This document shows, one piece after another, positions 1 to 9,500 of a stretch of DNA of 64,000 nucleotides. Both the position numbers and the translations under genes were made by a program. The first letter of the stretch is position 1, and each line of letters starts with the position of its first letter. Location of the stretch: assembly GCA_033065855.1 (NCBI GenBank), contig JAVXUO010000684.1:310001-374000 (forward strand). The letters are read 5' to 3'. Origin of the DNA: Escallonia rubra (lineage: Eukaryota; Streptophyta; Magnoliopsida; Escalloniales; Escalloniaceae). A model generated the notes under the pieces. That model ran no database searches, was not told the DNA's origin, and was given only the letters and a program-made list of their open reading frames with translations.

Positions 1-142
1 AACAATTTTGCTAGCTAGACGGTGTCTTGCCTCAGTAGCAGCTGGGTCTACAACCCACAGCTGAGAGCTGGACCGCCATTAGGGAGGAGCCTCACCCGTA
101 TCTTTTTTCATTTTGGCCTGCAAACAAAAAGAATATATATGT

Positions 143-271
143 GGGTTAATTTTACGCTACACCCTGTACTTAGGGTCAGTCAGCACCAGGGTTTTAAAAT
201 TGGCACCCAACACCAAATGACAGTCAAACTATCTGTTGACTAGACGGCTGTTAGTTTTTCAGGGGCAAAAT
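143..271 (+). repeat. Left terminal inverted repeat of the COBRA Pack-MULE
   Basis: It pairs with the reverse complement of about 1072-1244. Shared blocks include the first 30 bases, the stretch around TTTTAAAATTGGCACCCAACACCAAA and the TTAGTTTTTYAGGGGCAAAA region. It is AT-richer than the captured interior. Confidence 0.88.
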
Positions 272-556
272 GGGATTATTGAGCGGTCAGAGCAACTCTT
301 GAGTGGTCAGAGCAATGGCCGCAATCACCACCTCACTCTACTCCGTTCATTCACTCTTTATCTCCCTATCCCTCGTCTGCACCCTTTCACTCTCCCTCTT
401 CTTCCTCTCCTACAGGCCCCACCCACCTTTTGTTTTCCAAAACACCTCTCACTCCCCCACAAATTCCATCGCCGACATCGGGGTCAAATCGCCGACATCT
501 GGGTCAAATCGCCAAAATGCAGCTTGGTATGGCCAAGGGGATGTTTGACCGTCAGA

Positions 557-1000
557 TCAACCCTCGCCGACTCTAAACTGGGTACCCAACAGATCAACCC
601 TCGCCGACATCTGGGTCAAATCGCCGGCGGTCTCGATACCAGTCTTCAGATCGCCACTGGGGTACCCGGCAAAAACCGTCCCATTCCCTACCAGACCTGG
701 AACACTTGACCCGTCTGCGAGAACGACATTGGAAGTGAATACCGAGTACTCGTCGTGCTGGAACCCGACGAAGACCCGCCAGGATTTTAGCTCCTCGAGG
801 CCGTTGTTGAGCACAGTGAGGGTGGACTCGAACCGGTATGGCTGGGCCTTGGGGTCGGACCTCAGGTCCGGGGGGATCTTGGATCCGGACGTGTGGGCGT
901 AGGAGAGGAAAATGCCGTTGCAGGCGTCGGAGGCCGGGGCCGGAGCCTGGGCCGCTGTCGCGTTCTGGGCCTTCTTCCTGGGTTGTCCATCGTTCTAGCG
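557..1000 (-). pseudogene. Captured COBRA-like (COBL7/COBL10-type) gene fragment
   Basis: COBRA-like proteins are GPI-anchored cell-wall proteins that guide cellulose deposition. Read on the minus strand, the piece starts with an Ala/Pro-rich linker, then [13 protein letters not shown], then [13 protein letters not shown] running into [19 protein letters not shown], then [20 protein letters not shown], and ends near [11 protein letters not shown]. This matches the N-terminal half of the long COBRA-like subfamily as I remember it. The frame is open over about 140 codons and then ends in a stop close to 557. The CCVS motif region and the omega site of the parent gene are absent. Pieces of the same sequence (the GDLTQMSA codons) recur at 460-512, so the capture was partly reshuffled. 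Assignment to COBRA-like is firm; the subgroup is inferred. Confidence 0.85.
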
Positions 1001-1071
1001 TACTTTATGCAAGAAGGTCCACAGTAGCAGCCATGACATTTTCCCATTTTAGTCATTGAGTTGCTTGATAA

Positions 1072-1244
1072 GACCTTTTTGCCCCTAAAAAACTAATAGT
1101 CGTTTGGTCAACATATATTTTGACCGTCATTTGGTGATGAAAGTCAAGATTTTTGAATTGTTTGGTGTTGGGTGCCAATTTTAAAATCCTGGGGTGCTGG
1201 GTGCAACTGACCCCTAAGTACAGGGTGTAGCGTAAAATTAACCC
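1072..1244 (-). repeat. Right terminal inverted repeat of the COBRA Pack-MULE
   Basis: Inverted copy of 143-271. It is longer because of a short insertion near 1135-1160. It ends exactly at the second copy of the 9-bp target duplication. Confidence 0.88.
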
Positions 1245-1253
1245 TATATATGT

Positions 1254-2746
1254 AGCATTTGCTTGACAAATCATTTTCTAATAGTCAGATGTGTGGTGAA
1301 TGGTAACTCTAAGTCGTTAATCTGGGTGATAGAGGTACTTATTATGCATTTTGCTGAGTTTTCATATTTTGAACGTTTAATAGGTTCAATGATCATATTC
1401 GTACGTTGTGGAAAGGCCACACTTCTGCTAAGAAGAAGTCATTTTTACAAGTAGCAAAAATGGTATATTTTCTTAAAAAGGGGAGTAATTACACGCAGAG
1501 TTGCCCATCTTAAACCGGAGAATGATTTCGTAGAGTATAAATGAGTAAAGAGCTAATCATGAGGCAGCAGTTGTTCCAGATGTTGGTTTTGTTTAGTCCA
1601 AACTTCTAGACAGAGAGAGAGAGCCATTAACACATTGAAGATCCACCAAACCCTTATTATCGACACATGCCCTTATGTGGCAGAGAATCGACCAACAATA
1701 GGATAAGTTCAGGCCGACAATAATACAAAACAATTGTTTTACAATCGAACCACATGCTTCGCTGAAAATGTTTCCTGCGACGTACGCACTTCATATGGTA
1801 TAGGCATATTAAGTTTACTGCTGGAGATGGTGAGTCTTCATTGCTGTGGTGACTTTAACAAGAGCGTCCATATCGTATTTGGATCCTCGATGCCTTCATT
1901 CAGCTTCTCATATTTAAAAAAGTTCATGTCACCATGTTGTTCTCATTATTGGTGTCAACATGAAGAGTGACAATGAAGCTCTGGTATAGCTCTAAGAGAT
2001 TTCCTTCAATCACCTTGTACACCCCTGTCTTGTGTTCTTTATCAATGGATATTGGATACTATTCTTTGTTTCAGGACTTGCGCTTTCCCACCTACGCATG
2101 GTATAACGAGAGATTAGAAAAGAAAAAAGATTACCATGTGAAAATATTGTTCGAAGAGAGACTGTAAGAAAATGACAGTGTGAAACTAGTTTTGGATACA
2201 ATACGTATGTCGTATAAATTAAGAGCTAAACCCCTTTCATAATGAAATCAACTTAAGGGTCAGCAACTTTTTTTATAGGCAACTTCAACGACAATTGAAG
2301 CTCTGTCGTTAACTTAAAGCACAGGAGATGATACGTCATAAAACACCAACAATGAATAAGGTAGCTTTTGTGACAAAATGAAGTTGTTACGAATTTTTGT
2401 TGTATGGCAAATTGTCCTCTCCAAAATTGGCATCACTTAGTATATTCTCATTATCCTCCGAAGACTTTTTGTCTTGCAATTTGCAAATGCCAGTGTATTT
2501 CTATATCTTTGTTCTCTGTGCCATGCAATGTAAGTTATTTGTCTCCATTAGGTACCATCTTCATGTGCAGCAAATAAGACTAACGTTATATCAACCTTAA
2601 AAAAGGTGGAGATTGTCTCAATAATTCGGAACCAATAAAGTAAGGTGGCAAAAGTGCATGCATTCAGAAAGCGTAACTTGGTTCCAAAAAGAAAGAAGAT
2701 AGAAATAGTGAAATGGGCTAGATATATAATCATTGGACTTAGAAAT
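1254..2746. other. AT-rich stretch, no gene recognised
   Basis: All frames are short (longest about 78 codons) and none resembles a known family. The stretch lies beyond the truncated MLP-like exon on that gene's downstream side, so remains of its intron or later exons could be here, but I could not identify any. Confidence 0.5.
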
Positions 2747-2749
2747 GTA

Positions 2750-3354
2750 GGGTTCGTTTGACAAATTTTTTTTTTTGGTTTTCAGTTTTTAAAGAGCAGC
2801 TTAATTTTTTTTTTTTATAAAAACAAGTGGGTGTTTGATAACCCCTTTTTTTTTTGAGGTTTTTTTTTTTGGTGTTTGGTAACCCTTTTTATTTTGACTT
2901 TTTTTTTTTTGTGGTTTGCGGTGGCGGTGGTGGGGTGTAGCGGTGGTGGCCGGTGGTGGTGGTGGTGGCCGGTGGCCGGAGGTGGCTGTCGGTGGTCGCC
3001 GGCGGCCGGAGGTGGCTGCCGCCGGCCGGAGGTGGCTACCGCCGGCGGCCGGAGGTGGTCGCCGGCGGCCGGAGGTGGCTGCCGGCAGTCTCCAGCAGTG
3101 GTCGCCGGCGGCCGGCAGTCTCCGGCGGTGGTCGCCTGAGGTGGCTGCCGGCGGTGGGAGGGTGGTGGTGGTGGTCTAAGAAAAAAAAACCAAAACTGAA
3201 AAAAAAAAACCAGTTTCTGGAGTTTTCTTTTTTACTCTTCAGTTAAAAAACTGGTTTTTAAACTGAAAAAAAAATGGTTACCAAACGCCCCTTTTTTTTT
3301 TCAGTTTTTAAAAACTGAAAAAAAAAAAGGAAATTTTTTTTCTCAAACCTAGCC
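2750..3354. mobile_element. PIF/Harbinger-like non-autonomous element, GC-rich core (copy 1)
   Basis: The ends are GGGTTCGTTTGACA on the left and, reverse-complemented, GGCTAGGTTTGAGA on the right. Each is followed inward by T-rich and A-rich tracts. The bases GTA flank both sides, a possible 3-bp target duplication. The core (about 2915-3175) is a degenerate repeat of GGTGGC/CGGAGGTGGC units that leaves several frames open by composition only. A second copy at 54100-54695 has an identifiable empty site and a TAA duplication, which supports the Harbinger assignment. The element lies in the MLP-like gene remnant. No transposase is present. Confidence 0.7.
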
Positions 3355-3362
3355 GTAGTGTT

Positions 3363-3505
3363 CCCACACCAAGGAAATAGCTCCAAAGGATGACAGAGCC
3401 AACGGTTCCCTGTTCGCCTTCATGTAAATCACAGCCCTTGATTATCTCAGAGCTTATGCCGGAGACCTGGTGTGATTTGCTTCCCCAAAGTCCATGGACC
3501 CCTAC
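3363..3505 (-). pseudogene. MLP-like (major latex protein, Bet v 1 fold) gene, distal part of exon 1
   Basis: Read on the minus strand from the edge of the MULE, the codons give a W-rich start, then SHQVSGISSEIIKGC, then DLHEGEQGTVGSVI. This corresponds to the conserved first-exon segment of MLP-like proteins, where the family has HHISxMSP and DLHEGEWGTVGSVIFWN. The start of the same exon lies 17 kb away at 20382-20444, on the other side of a MULE that itself contains a gypsy element. The exon therefore was cut by transposition. Beyond GSVI the sequence diverges and is soon interrupted by the Harbinger-like element. MLP-like proteins bind hydrophobic ligands and are linked to stress responses; this copy cannot make one. 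Confidence 0.8.
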
Positions 3506-3655
3506 GAGAAAATATTTAGTGGTTGTCTAACACTACGTCATCAGCTTACATGATTTTAGACTATCACTAAAAATTTGCCAACTAGGCAAGATGATCAGTC
3601 GGTGGGACAAGTATCAAACTGGATATTAACCTTAACCATGATTTAAAGCTTACCA
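3506..3655 (+). repeat. Left inverted arm of the MLP-interrupting MULE
   Basis: It matches the reverse complement of about 20225-20381 over roughly 150 bp, through the block AACCTTAACCATG. The arm itself contains a short palindrome: TTTAGTGGTTGTCTAACAC is answered about 60 bases on by TAGACTATCACTAAA. Confidence 0.8.
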
Positions 3656-3757
3656 TAATGAATATAAAACAAATGCAAAATACAAAAGCCACAGTTTCAA
3701 CCCTAAAACACACAAGCCGATCCCGATCACCACTTCAACACGACCACTTTGCTAACG

Positions 3758-3955
3758 TCAATCTACCATAGCTACGGTAATTGCCGTCTTCTTGCTTTGT
3801 ATAGAGATCGAAGCAGATCGAGACATCCTCGTGGGCACGTCAATTTCTTGTGAGGAAGAAGGAACCGGTTTGCGGTCCCTGAATTCCTTGTAAGGGGGAA
3901 CAAAATGGCTTGAGGGTGACATGATTCTCTCCAGGCTCAGTTCCTGCTTTTCAAC
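3758..3955 (-). pseudogene. Captured C-terminal coding fragment, parent gene unknown
   Basis: An open minus-strand frame of about 65 codons ends at TGA (3758-3760). It is polar and Ser/Pro/Lys-rich, with segments SLERIMSPSSHFVPPYKEF, RDRKPVPSSSQEIDVP and SASISIQSKKTAITVAMVD. It reads like the tail of a real plant protein rather than random sequence, has normal codon composition and sits inside the MULE arms, so capture is the natural explanation. Upstream of it the frame meets a stop and no clear splice acceptor is visible. I do not recognise the parent family. Confidence 0.5.
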
Positions 3956-4373
3956 CGTCAGGAGTCAGGACAAGATCTTGGAAGGACGGAGGCATTTTTA
4001 TGATATTATTATTATTACTGGTATTAGATGCCCATAGTTTAGTAACTCTTTATGATATTTAGGACCCCATGTATATTGGTCTTCTTTTGTTCAAAAATTT
4101 GTGTAATTTTTATGTGAGTACATGAAATTATTCTTTATAGCTTTTTTATTGCCTCTTCTTTCTGCATTCCAACTATTTGAGTTTACTTGAATCTGATTAT
4201 AACCACTTCTTGCATTCATGTTGGATATAAAATCTAAGCAAATAATTGTAGAGATTGTGGAAATCAAATAAAAATTGACAGTGATTGCATTCAGTTTTCA
4301 CTTGAACTGATTTGTGAATTTTCTTTTGAATTCTGAAAATGTTATTTATTCAAGAGCTTTACAATCATCCAAG
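3956..4373. other. MULE interior left of the gypsy insertion, no gene seen
   Basis: AT-rich sequence with no frame of note. It ends in GTTTG (4374-4378), the left copy of the gypsy target duplication. Confidence 0.5.
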
Positions 4374-5189
4374 GTTTGTGTTGCCGAGGAAAGTTGGTTC
4401 GCGTGCCACGTGAGGTGCCACAAAGGATGCAGTCTGCGTTGGCTTCCAGGTAGACGAAGTGGGAGACAGCAAGGATGGAGTAAGGGCTGAGAGCAAGGCT
4501 CCCCAGACGAACAGGGGCGACAGTCAGCAGTCGACAGTCCGGATCAAGGGTGCAGCGTCGATGGTCCAACGTCAAGAGGTGGAATGTCTTTCTCTCACTA
4601 GAAATCCAGAGAGAATAAGTTTTAGAGAGAGAAAGTGAAATGTTGAAAATGAGAGAGAGGTCCTGAATAAGCTCCAGAATCCACTATATATAGGCCCAAA
4701 TATGCGCGTGTCATCAGCCGACACGTGTCGTCCTCCGGGAGTGACACGTTGTCGTAGGGGTCCCACAGTATTGATTGTCCGCCGGATATGTCGGTTCATG
4801 CCGCCCTGCCCTTGCAGCGTCCCTCTGCCTGTCTGAGGAGACTGACCACACCGCGGTAGCATGGTCAGAGCAGCCTGTTGCCCCAGCCTCCAGTCCAAGC
4901 CCTTACTGAATCCCATGAGATGCATCATTAGACGCGTAGAGATCCTGGCAGCGGTGAAGGTTGCCCCAGCAGCCAACTGTCAGGCGTGCCGGATGCGATG
5001 CCCTCCGAGGACCTGCTCCCGTCCCGGAGTGACCCGCGGTCCATTACCTTCACGACGTCGGTGATTGATGGTGATATGAGCGCTCATGTTCATGGCTTGA
5101 TGCTCGGAGTCCGTAGCGGGGGTTCTTGTGCTGAAGCGCTACCCCAAGAGCCCGTCGATTGGTCGCGCGGGCGAGGGCCGGAGCCCCCC

Positions 5190-5785
5190 GGTTGATTGGG
5201 CGGACAAAGGCCGGAGCCCGTCGCTTTGATTGAGGCGGCGATGGCTTCAAGGTTGCGAGCCCATCCCGGTGCGAGGGCTGGAGCCCCATCGCTTTGATTG
5301 AGACGGCGACGGCTTAAAGGTTGAGAGCCCATCCCGGTGCGAGGACAGGAGCCCCGTCGCTTTGATTGAGACAGCGATGGCTTCAAGGTTGCGAGCCCAT
5401 CCCGGTGCAAGGGCCGGAGCCCCGTCGCTTTGATTGAGACGGCGATGGCTTCAAGGTTGCGTGCCCATCCCGGTGCGAGGGCCGGAGCCCCGTCACTTTG
5501 ATTGAGACGGCGATGGCTTCAAGGTTGCGAGCCCATCCCGGTGCGAGGGGCGGAGCCCCGTCGCTTTGATTGAGACGGTGATGGCTTCAAGGTTGCGAGC
5601 CCATCCCGGTGCGAGGGCCGGAGCCCCGTCACTTTGATTGAGACGGCGATGGCTTCAAGGTTGCGAGCCCATCCCGGTGCGAGGGGCGGAGCCCCGTCGC
5701 TTTGATTGAGACGGTGATGGCTTCAAGGTTGCGAGCCCATCCCGGTGCGAGGGCCGGAGCCCCGTCGCTTTGATTGAGACGGCGA
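5190..5785. repeat. 68-bp tandem array in the 3' LTR of copy A
   Basis: About nine units with the core GTCGCTTTGATTGAGACGGC; the unit also contains GGCTTCAAGGTTGCGAGCC. Matching arrays lie at 18655-19250 (about nine units) and 46495-46830 (about five units). Confidence 0.85.
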
Positions 5786-5899
5786 TAATGAATGTCGCGC
5801 TACTGAAGATAGCGGGTGAGTACCGCGGGAGTGAGAAACCAGTCATATGGCAAGTACCCTTCACAAGGCCATGGAGGCCGAGCTTCATCTTCACCAAGG

Positions 5900-6130
5900 C
5901 AGGAGGTGGCCGACCCCTTAAGGGTGGCCGACCCCTCCTTCACCAAGGAAGGGGGAGGCCGACCCCCTAGGAGTGGCTGACCCCTCCTTCACCAAGGAAG
6001 GGGGAGGCCGAAACCCTAGGGGTGGCCGACCCTTCTCTGACCAAGGAAGGGGGAGGCCGACCCCCTATGGGTGGCCGAGCCCTCCTTCACCAAGGAAGGG
6101 GGAGGCCGACCCCCTAGGGCTGGCTGACCC
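5900..6130. repeat. 48-bp tandem array in the 3' LTR of copy A
   Basis: Units contain GGTGGCCGACCCCTCCTTC followed by ACCAAGGAAGGGGGAGGCCG. Counterparts with other unit numbers lie at 19372-19650 and 46955-47330. Confidence 0.85.
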
Positions 6131-6300
6131 TTCGGGGGGGCACACCTGATCGCCGTCCGTCCGTCCGGGGCATTGCGCTCTGACCGAGCAAAGATGTTGA
6201 GCGATGTTGACCGTCAAACGGGTGACGTGTCATGCTTCCATGTCATGCCACTGGGATCTCTTAGCGGGCCCCGGGGTACGGTCCAAATAGGTTATGAACA

Positions 6301-6312
6301 TAAGCCCCCTGC
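6301..6312 (-). other. Polypurine tract of gypsy copy A
   Basis: Read on the minus strand, GCAGGGGGCTTA stands directly before the 3' LTR. The same tract precedes the second LTR of the related element at 63901-63912, which supports its role as the plus-strand primer. Confidence 0.75.
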
Positions 6313-6463
6313 GTGTGGGGTGCGCGGAGGGGCAACCCAAGCGGGCGCCGCACGCATAAACGATGTTGGGAGGTGCTTGAGAAGCGAAAGAAATAGGGGG
6401 GGGGGGCGAAACAACAAAGGTGGGAACGATATTGGTGGCGGAGAAAGAAGAAGAAAAATGGAG

Positions 6464-6470
6464 TATATAA
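6464..6470 (+). promoter_or_regulatory. TATA box of the antisense mobile-domain gene
   Basis: TATATAA lies 126 bases before the ATG at 6596, followed by a purine-rich leader (AGAGAGAGAGAAG). It faces away from the retrotransposon transcript, so the gene appears to have its own promoter next to the 3' LTR. Confidence 0.55.
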
Positions 6471-6595
6471 AAAAGAATGGAGCGCGAAAAGGAAAAGAAG
6501 AAAAGTTAAGATGGACGGTTGAGATTGGGAGGGAAAAGAGCTCATTTGTATTTTAACTAAGAGAGAGAGAAGAAAGAGAGAGAAAAAAAAGAAAA

Positions 6596-9500
6596 ATGGT
6601 GAGAGAAGGGAAGCAGACGGCCGAGGGGTCGGCGGGTGAAGGGGGTCGGCGTCTGCAGGGGGTCGGCGGAGATGGGGAGAAGGAAAGAATGGAAGGGAGG
6701 AGGGAAGAAAGGGGAGGGACCATTGCGGGGAAAGGGGGCTCGTCAGGGGGAGAGGGGTCGGCCGCAAGGGGGTCGGCCACCCCAGGTGGATCGGCCAGTA
6801 CGGTGGAGAGAAGGGGAGATCGGAGGGAGGAAAGGGAAGAGAGAGGGGGGTCGGCCGCACGAAGTGTGTCGGCCACCCGTGGTGGTTCGGTGGTGCATCC
6901 AAGTTCGGGGGGTGGTGTGGGGGGAAGAGAGAGGGAAGGTCGCCGGGAGGAGAGGCGCTCGGTAGTGAACAGGGGGTCGGCGGGGGAAGGGGGGTCGGCG
7001 GCGGTAGGGGGGTCGGCGGGGCCAAGGGCCAAGGCCAAGACCGCGCCTGCCGAGCCGGCGCCCGCATCAAAAAAGTTGAAGCAAAAGGTGGTAGCGAAGC
7101 CACGAGGTGGTGCGGCGAGGACAGGGCGAACGCTTTGAGTTGTGACGACAGAGCCAGTGCCGGCACCGCTTACGGATGATGAGGTCACAGCGACGGGTGG
7201 TGGGACTGGGTTGCCATTGGAGTTCGACGACGGGCTGGTGAGAACATTTGATGCAGAGCCGAACAAGTCGAACACAGTGCTGGGAGTGAAGGGGGTAGTA
7301 CCGGCCATACCAGACCGTGAATTGTGGAGGGAGTTGGCTATCCGGGTGGCTGATGGCACGTTCACAGTGCCTTGGAGTGGCGTGTCGATGGGCGAGGAGC
7401 CGCGAGTGCCGTCGCCATACGTGCGAGCGCCGAGTTGGGAGGAGGCGCCCGTGCCGTCACCCAGGTATGTGCCGAGGCTGTTGGTGAAGCGGGAGGATAT
7501 ACCTTGGGCACCGATAGTGTTCAAGGGCCATGGTGCGATGCCGTTGGGATGGGACTACTGGTGTTGGCACATGTTAGATACACCGCGGTGGGATGCATTG
7601 CTGCATACGTTGGGGTTGTGGCCGGTGGTGGACATGTCCGGGAGGGGACTGGAGCTGTACAGGGATACGCTGGGGATGACCCTATTGTCGAGGTGAAGTG
7701 CCCAGACGCACACATTCATGACGGAGTTTGGAGAGATCGGGCCCACGCTACTAGATGTGATGATGCTGACGGGGCTGCCGATGAGCGGAGAGCTGGATGC
7801 TCGTGTGACGCGACTCACCGGGGAGGAACGTGTGTTGCAGACGCAGTTGCTTGACATGCTGTCGGGGACGAGGAATCATCGGAAGGGGACGTATGGTGGG
7901 TGGCTGCGGTTGTTTTATGGCATCGCACAGTCGAGGTCGAGTCACAGATCGAACGGTGGCACATATTTCGTGATGGGTCCGTACCACAACGACGAGCGAT
8001 ACGAGATGGTGGCCTTCCTGACGATGTTGCTGTCAAGGTAGATCTTTGCACTTTCATGGCTTGTAAGTAATATTCGTGTAACCGCATTGTATGCCTAACA
8101 TAAGAAATTACTGTATTTGCAGATATGTGTTTGAGGGGACACCGGAGGATGGCATTTCCCCGAGGGTGATCCCGTTGGCGATTCGGATGGCGCAGGGGAA
8201 GCGCGTTGGGTTAGCTCCAGTTTATCTGGGCACCATGTTTTCGCGTCTGGACCAGTTCGTAAATGACGTGAAGCGGTCGCATGGGCGGTACCAGGTGGCG
8301 ACATATGTGGACTGGATGTTCTTACAGAGATACTTGTATGAGTGCTTCCCGGATTATCGGCCGGCGGACTACCCGCGTGAGCACCTGCTTCCGACGATGA
8401 GGACGGTGACGCATGGTGGCAAGCCACGAGAGATGGCGATGTGGACTGCTGGGTGTCGGACATTTGCCTGGGCGGGGATCAAGAGGCCTGATTGCCCGCT
8501 ATCACGGTTGTTAGACTCACGCGAGGCATATCTGGTGCGGGCCGTACAGCGATATGCACCCCTCATATGGAGTACCTCCCTGGTTGCACGGACAGGAGGT
8601 GTCAAGGGACTTAACCCGGAGGGGTGGCTTGGCACCGTCAGATGTTGCGCTGCTGGTGGCGTATTTCCCGGGGTGGCTGCCAGTGATGACAGATGACGGT
8701 GGGAAGCCCGCGGAGAACTTGTACTACGTGGCCCGCTATTGTCCAGACCGGCTATCATGGACATTCGGCTATGACTTAGAGCCGCCGTGTGGGTACCGCG
8801 ACCCGTGGAGCGTGGCGACTGCATTTGGGTATACGCGGTTTGACAGAGTTCGTGACTGGCCAACACCGGTGACGGAGTGGAGGTGGCCGGGGATAGCGGC
8901 TGTGGGGGCAATGACCGCGGAGTATGCCCAGTGGTGGGAGCGACTGCGGGGGAGCTGGTGGAGTGGCTAGCGCAGCTAGCCGGGTCACGTCGCGTGGTAG
9001 ACATGTTTGCGTGCGACCAGGCTTTGAGCTTGATATCGATGACGGCTGCGAGGAAGGCTGGCATGTTGGCGTTGGTGACGGGGAATGCAGCGGCAGCCAC
9101 TGAGAGAGGTTCAGATGCGGAACAGGAAGAAGAGGGCGAGGGATCCGAGGGGTACGTCCTGGAGGAGGAGCATGAGGAGGAACCGGCAGCAGCGGCACCA
9201 CGTGTACCAGGGGCCGGCAAGGGGTCGCTTTCGGCACTTCGGTTGGGCATGATGGAGAGTGTGCGGGAGGCGAGTGCAGGCGCGTCGAGCTCACGGTTGG
9301 CAGGGTCGAAGAGGCCACGAGAGGCATTGGACGATCCAGCGATCGAGGTAAGCTTTGTGATAGTCATGTCTTGAGTCGTATTTGTTGACATTAAACATAA
9401 AACGAAGTTTATATACTGACAATTCTTTATTAACAGGAACATGAGCAGATAGTGGAGGAAGTCGGGGATGTCGGCCTGATGGTTGCCGCAGATGAGGCAG

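Larger units (their letters stand above)
143..1244. mobile_element. Non-autonomous Mutator-like element (Pack-MULE) with COBRA-like fragment
   Basis: The element is bounded by inverted repeats that begin GGGTTAATTTTACGC at both ends and extend roughly 130-170 bp. The left arm is 143 to about 271 and the right arm about 1072 to 1244. The nine bases TATATATGT stand directly outside both ends (134-142 and 1245-1253), a perfect 9-bp target duplication, which is the hallmark of Mutator-like transposition. No transposase is encoded; the interior is a fragment of a host COBRA-like gene, so the element fits the Pack-MULE definition. The right arm has an extra stretch of about 25 bases relative to the left one. 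The intact duplication suggests a fairly young insertion. Confidence 0.92.
4379..6300 (-). repeat. 3' LTR of gypsy copy A
   Basis: Collinear with 17789-19818. It contains the 68-bp array (about 5190-5785) and the roughly 48-bp array (about 5900-6130). Relative to the 5' LTR it lacks about 55 bases near 4515 and has a different number of 48-bp units. Confidence 0.93.

Noticed and set aside
2876-3246. Three overlapping Gly/Arg/Val-rich frames
   Set aside because: They are produced by the GGTGGC/CGG minisatellite of the Harbinger-like element, without any domain.
3511-3580. A tiny 70-bp foldback MITE (TTTAGTGGTTGTCTAACAC and inverse)
   Set aside because: Similarity with 20225-20381 continues for about 150 bp and is inverted across the MLP break, so the palindrome is part of a longer MULE arm.
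6261-7524. Two long Pro/Ser-rich minus-strand frames
   Set aside because: Antisense of the Gly/Arg-rich PMD N-terminus; compositional.
8369-9442. 357-codon minus-strand frame opposite the PMD gene
   Set aside because: Shadow of the GC-rich PMD coding strand; Ser/Pro-rich without any family motif.
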